Positions 5,764-7,007 of a DNA stretch of 7,007 bases are shown piece by piece. Under the pieces are notes generated by a model that did not search any database, was not told the DNA's origin, and saw only the letters and a program-made list of their open reading frames with translations. Position numbers and translations under genes: made by a program. Origin of the DNA: DASUKL01 sp036278755 (lineage in GTDB: Bacteria > Chloroflexota > Limnocylindria > Limnocylindrales > CSP1-4); assembly GCA_036278755.1 (NCBI GenBank), contig DASUKL010000132.1, positions 1-7,007 on the forward strand. Reading direction: 5' to 3'. Position 1 is the first letter of the stretch. Each line of letters opens with the position of its first letter.

Positions 5764-6581
5764 TGGCGGAGGCCGCGGCAGGGCGCCGGTTCGAGGGCCG
5801 CGTGGCCCTCATCAGCGGCAGCTCGCGGGGCATCGGGCGGGCCTTGGCCTTGGGCCTGGCTCGGGGCGGGGCTTCGGTCGTCGTGAACTACAAGCGCAAC
5901 GCCGATCTGGCGGCCGAGGTCGTCGAGGCGGTCGAGGCCGCCGGCGGCCAGGCCATCAGCGTCCAGGCCGACGTCGAACAGCCGGAGGGGGTAGAGGCCC
6001 TCTTCGATGCCGCGGCCCAGCGCTTCGAGCGGGTCGACGTCTTCGTCTCCAACGCCGCCGCCAGCGCCTTCAAGAACATCCTCGATGTGACCGTCAACAA
6101 CCTCGATCGGACCTTCGATCTCAACGTCCGGGCCTTCGTCCTGGGCGCCCAGCGAGCGGTCCGGCTCATGCCCGACGGTGGGCGCATCCTGGCCCTGACG
6201 AGCTATGGCAGCCTGCGGGCCTACCCGACCTACGCCAACCTCGGCGCGGCCAAGGCGGCCATCGAGGCCTGGGTCCGCTACATGGCTGCCGAGTTCGGCC
6301 CGCGGGGCATCACCGTCAACGCCGTCAGCGGCGGCATCATCGAGACCGACTCGTCGGCATTCTTCTACCGCGTCCCGGGCATCCCGCCGGTCGAGGAGGT
6401 CCTGGCCGCAGTGCCCCTGCGGCGGATGGGCACGGCCCAGGAGATGGCCGACGCGGCGCTGTTCCTCCTCTCGCCCGAGGCGGCCTACATCACCGGCCAC
6501 GTCCTGGCCGTCGACGGCGGCCTGACCGTCGTGGCACCGCCCTTCCACGCCCAGTCCGGCCCGCCGATCAACGACGCCTGA
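5763..6581 (+). CDS. Short-chain dehydrogenase/reductase of the FabL-like enoyl-reductase type (candidate ChcA or AnsM/PlmM counterpart)
   Basis: The 272-residue Rossmann protein has the nucleotide motif SGSSRGIG (18-25), NAA at 97-99, and a catalytic region SYGSLRAYPTYANLGAAK in which Y157 and K164 are six residues apart (Y-x6-K) with S147 upstream. Ordinary SDR ketoreductases have Y-x3-K; Y-x6-K is the spacing of enoyl-ACP reductases such as FabL and FabI. The stretch, with the following ITVNAVSGGIIETD, aligns by eye without gaps to Bacillus FabL as I remember it. The lack of an acidic residue at the end of strand 2 (VVNYKRN, with K and R) suggests NADPH. ChcA, which reduces 1-cyclohexenylcarbonyl-CoA and related ring enoyl-CoAs in Streptomyces, is an SDR of similar length. 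It is the last gene of the operon, coupled to the dehydrogenase by TGATG. Inferred role: NADPH-dependent reduction of ring double bonds in a CoA thioester. Alternatives are a housekeeping-type enoyl-ACP reductase or another SDR. Confidence 0.93.
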   Translation: MAEAAAGRRFEGRVALISGSSRGIGRALALGLARGGASVVVNYKRNADLAAEVVEAVEAAGGQAISVQADVEQPEGVEALFDAAAQRFERVDVFVSNAAASAFKNILDVTVNNLDRTFDLNVRAFVLGAQRAVRLMPDGGRILALTSYGSLRAYPTYANLGAAKAAIEAWVRYMAAEFGPRGITVNAVSGGIIETDSSAFFYRVPGIPPVEEVLAAVPLRRMGTAQEMADAALFLLSPEAAYITGHVLAVDGGLTVVAPPFHAQSGPPINDA

Positions 6582-6613
6582 GCCGAACCGCTACGCCTTC
6601 GGCCGATGCGGCC
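6582..6613. terminator. Weak hairpins in the 44-base convergent gap (possible bidirectional terminator)
   Basis: Two short mutually exclusive hairpins occur right after the SDR stop: GCCGAA (6582-6587) with TTCGGC (6598-6603) around a 10-base loop, and GGCCG (6601-6605) with CGGCC (6609-6613) around ATG. Neither is followed by a T-run on either strand, so a classical intrinsic terminator is not shown. The position between convergent genes is the main argument. Confidence 0.3.
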
Positions 6614-6625
6614 CGAACCGAGCCA

Positions 6626-7007
6626 TTAGAGCTCCGTCGTCGAGCAGACCGCGACGTCGCGGGTGAGGTGGACGTCGGGGGCCCAGGCGCGAGCCAGGGT
6701 GATCTCGAGTCTGGCCGATGAGCGGCCGTGGGGCAGCTCCACCGTGGGCAGCCACGTCACGGGGAGCGTGCCCTCGACGGGGAGGGTCACCTCCTCGGCC
6801 GCGCCGAACAGGCCCGGGCCATGCAGGCGCCCCTGCCACAGCAGGATCGACTCCTTCTCTCCGCTCGAGACCGTGGCCCCGGCGTCGACGTACAGCGCCA
6901 CCCGGACGGCCTGGAGCTCGATCGGCCGGCCCGTCGTCGCGGTGAGCGTGCCGCGGAACGGCGCGCCGCAGCACAGCGGCACCGGGTCGAGGGCCAGGGT
7001 GGCGGCG
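6626..7007 (-). CDS. C-terminal part of an unrecognised beta-rich protein (5' end beyond window)
   Basis: The minus-strand frame is open from the window edge to a TAA at 6626-6628, giving 126 residues that end in VCSTTEL. GTG 6982 is an internal possible start, but the frame continues upstream as AATLALDPV without a stop, so the gene most likely begins outside the window. The sequence alternates hydrophobic and polar residues with frequent Gly, Thr and Pro, as in a beta sandwich: FRGTLTATTGRPIELQAVRV, then LPVTWLPTVELPHGRSSARL, and an ending with RAWAPDVHLTRDVAV. The pattern of a short opening strand, a Pro/Gly turn, then FRGTLTA recalls arrestin-like N-lobe domains; this is a guess from shape, not a family match. 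There are no visible catalytic motifs, membrane segments or signal peptide in this part. It converges on the operon, so it is probably not functionally linked. Confidence 0.6.
   Translation of the reverse strand, partial: AATLALDPVPLCCGAPFRGTLTATTGRPIELQAVRVALYVDAGATVSSGEKESILLWQGRLHGPGLFGAAEEVTLPVEGTLPVTWLPTVELPHGRSSARLEITLARAWAPDVHLTRDVAVCSTTEL

Noticed and set aside
1445..6581. Cyclohexanecarboxylate degradation operon (AliA, AliB, BadH type)
   Set aside because: The ligase plus dehydrogenase plus SDR set is compatible at first sight, but the AroA-like domain has no place in that route and the SDR has enoyl-reductase spacing (Y-x6-K). It is kept only as the main alternative.
6591..6974. 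Second minus-strand open frame overlapping the partial gene at the right edge
   Set aside because: It is Arg/Pro/Gly-rich and lacks the hydrophobic alternation of a folded protein; the frame ending at 6626 and running open to the edge is more protein-like.

Overview
The window is very GC-rich, with G or C at most third codon positions and GTG starts. It carries MurT, a peptidoglycan-amidating enzyme typical of Gram-positive-type (monoderm) lineages. A high-GC actinobacterium or a member of Chloroflexota would fit, but the sequence alone does not settle which. No mobile element, tRNA, rRNA or CRISPR array is visible.

Layout: (1) Positions 1-1305, minus strand: a nearly complete murT (lipid II isoglutaminyl synthase, Mur ligase-like subunit), cut at its 3' end by the window edge. 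(2) Positions 1306-1444: a compact divergent intergenic region with two candidate -10 boxes pointing outward, each only 7-8 bases from a GTG start, which suggests leaderless transcripts in both directions. (3) Positions 1445-6581, plus strand: three tightly coupled genes. They are a fusion of a divergent EPSP-synthase-like (AroA fold) domain to an acyl-CoA ligase, then an acyl-CoA dehydrogenase (start and stop share GTGA), then a short-chain dehydrogenase/reductase of the FabL enoyl-reductase type (TGATG overlap with a perfect AGGAGG). (4) Positions 6626-7007, minus strand: the C-terminal part of an unrecognised beta-rich protein, convergent with the operon.

The main result is the three-gene operon. 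An AroA homologue fused to a CoA ligase, followed by an acyl-CoA dehydrogenase and an enoyl-reductase-like SDR, matches the gene set I recall for making cyclohexanecarboxyl-CoA (CHC-CoA) from shikimate in Streptomyces. Examples are ansJ/K/L/M plus chcA of the ansatrienin cluster, and plmJK, plmL, plmM and chcA of the phoslactomycin cluster. The AroA-like domain keeps the general catalytic core of EPSP synthase but has lost several residues that bind the 3-phosphate of shikimate-3-phosphate and the phosphate of PEP. That argues against housekeeping aromatic biosynthesis and for an unphosphorylated shikimate-type substrate. The inferred flow is: shikimate-derived ring acid, dehydration by the AroA-like domain, CoA thioester formation by the fused ligase, then ring redox steps by the dehydrogenase and the SDR. 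The product could be a cyclohexyl (or cyclohexenyl) acyl-CoA starter for omega-cyclohexyl fatty acids or a polyketide. No polyketide synthase genes are visible here, so a lipid or other use outside an antibiotic cluster is possible.
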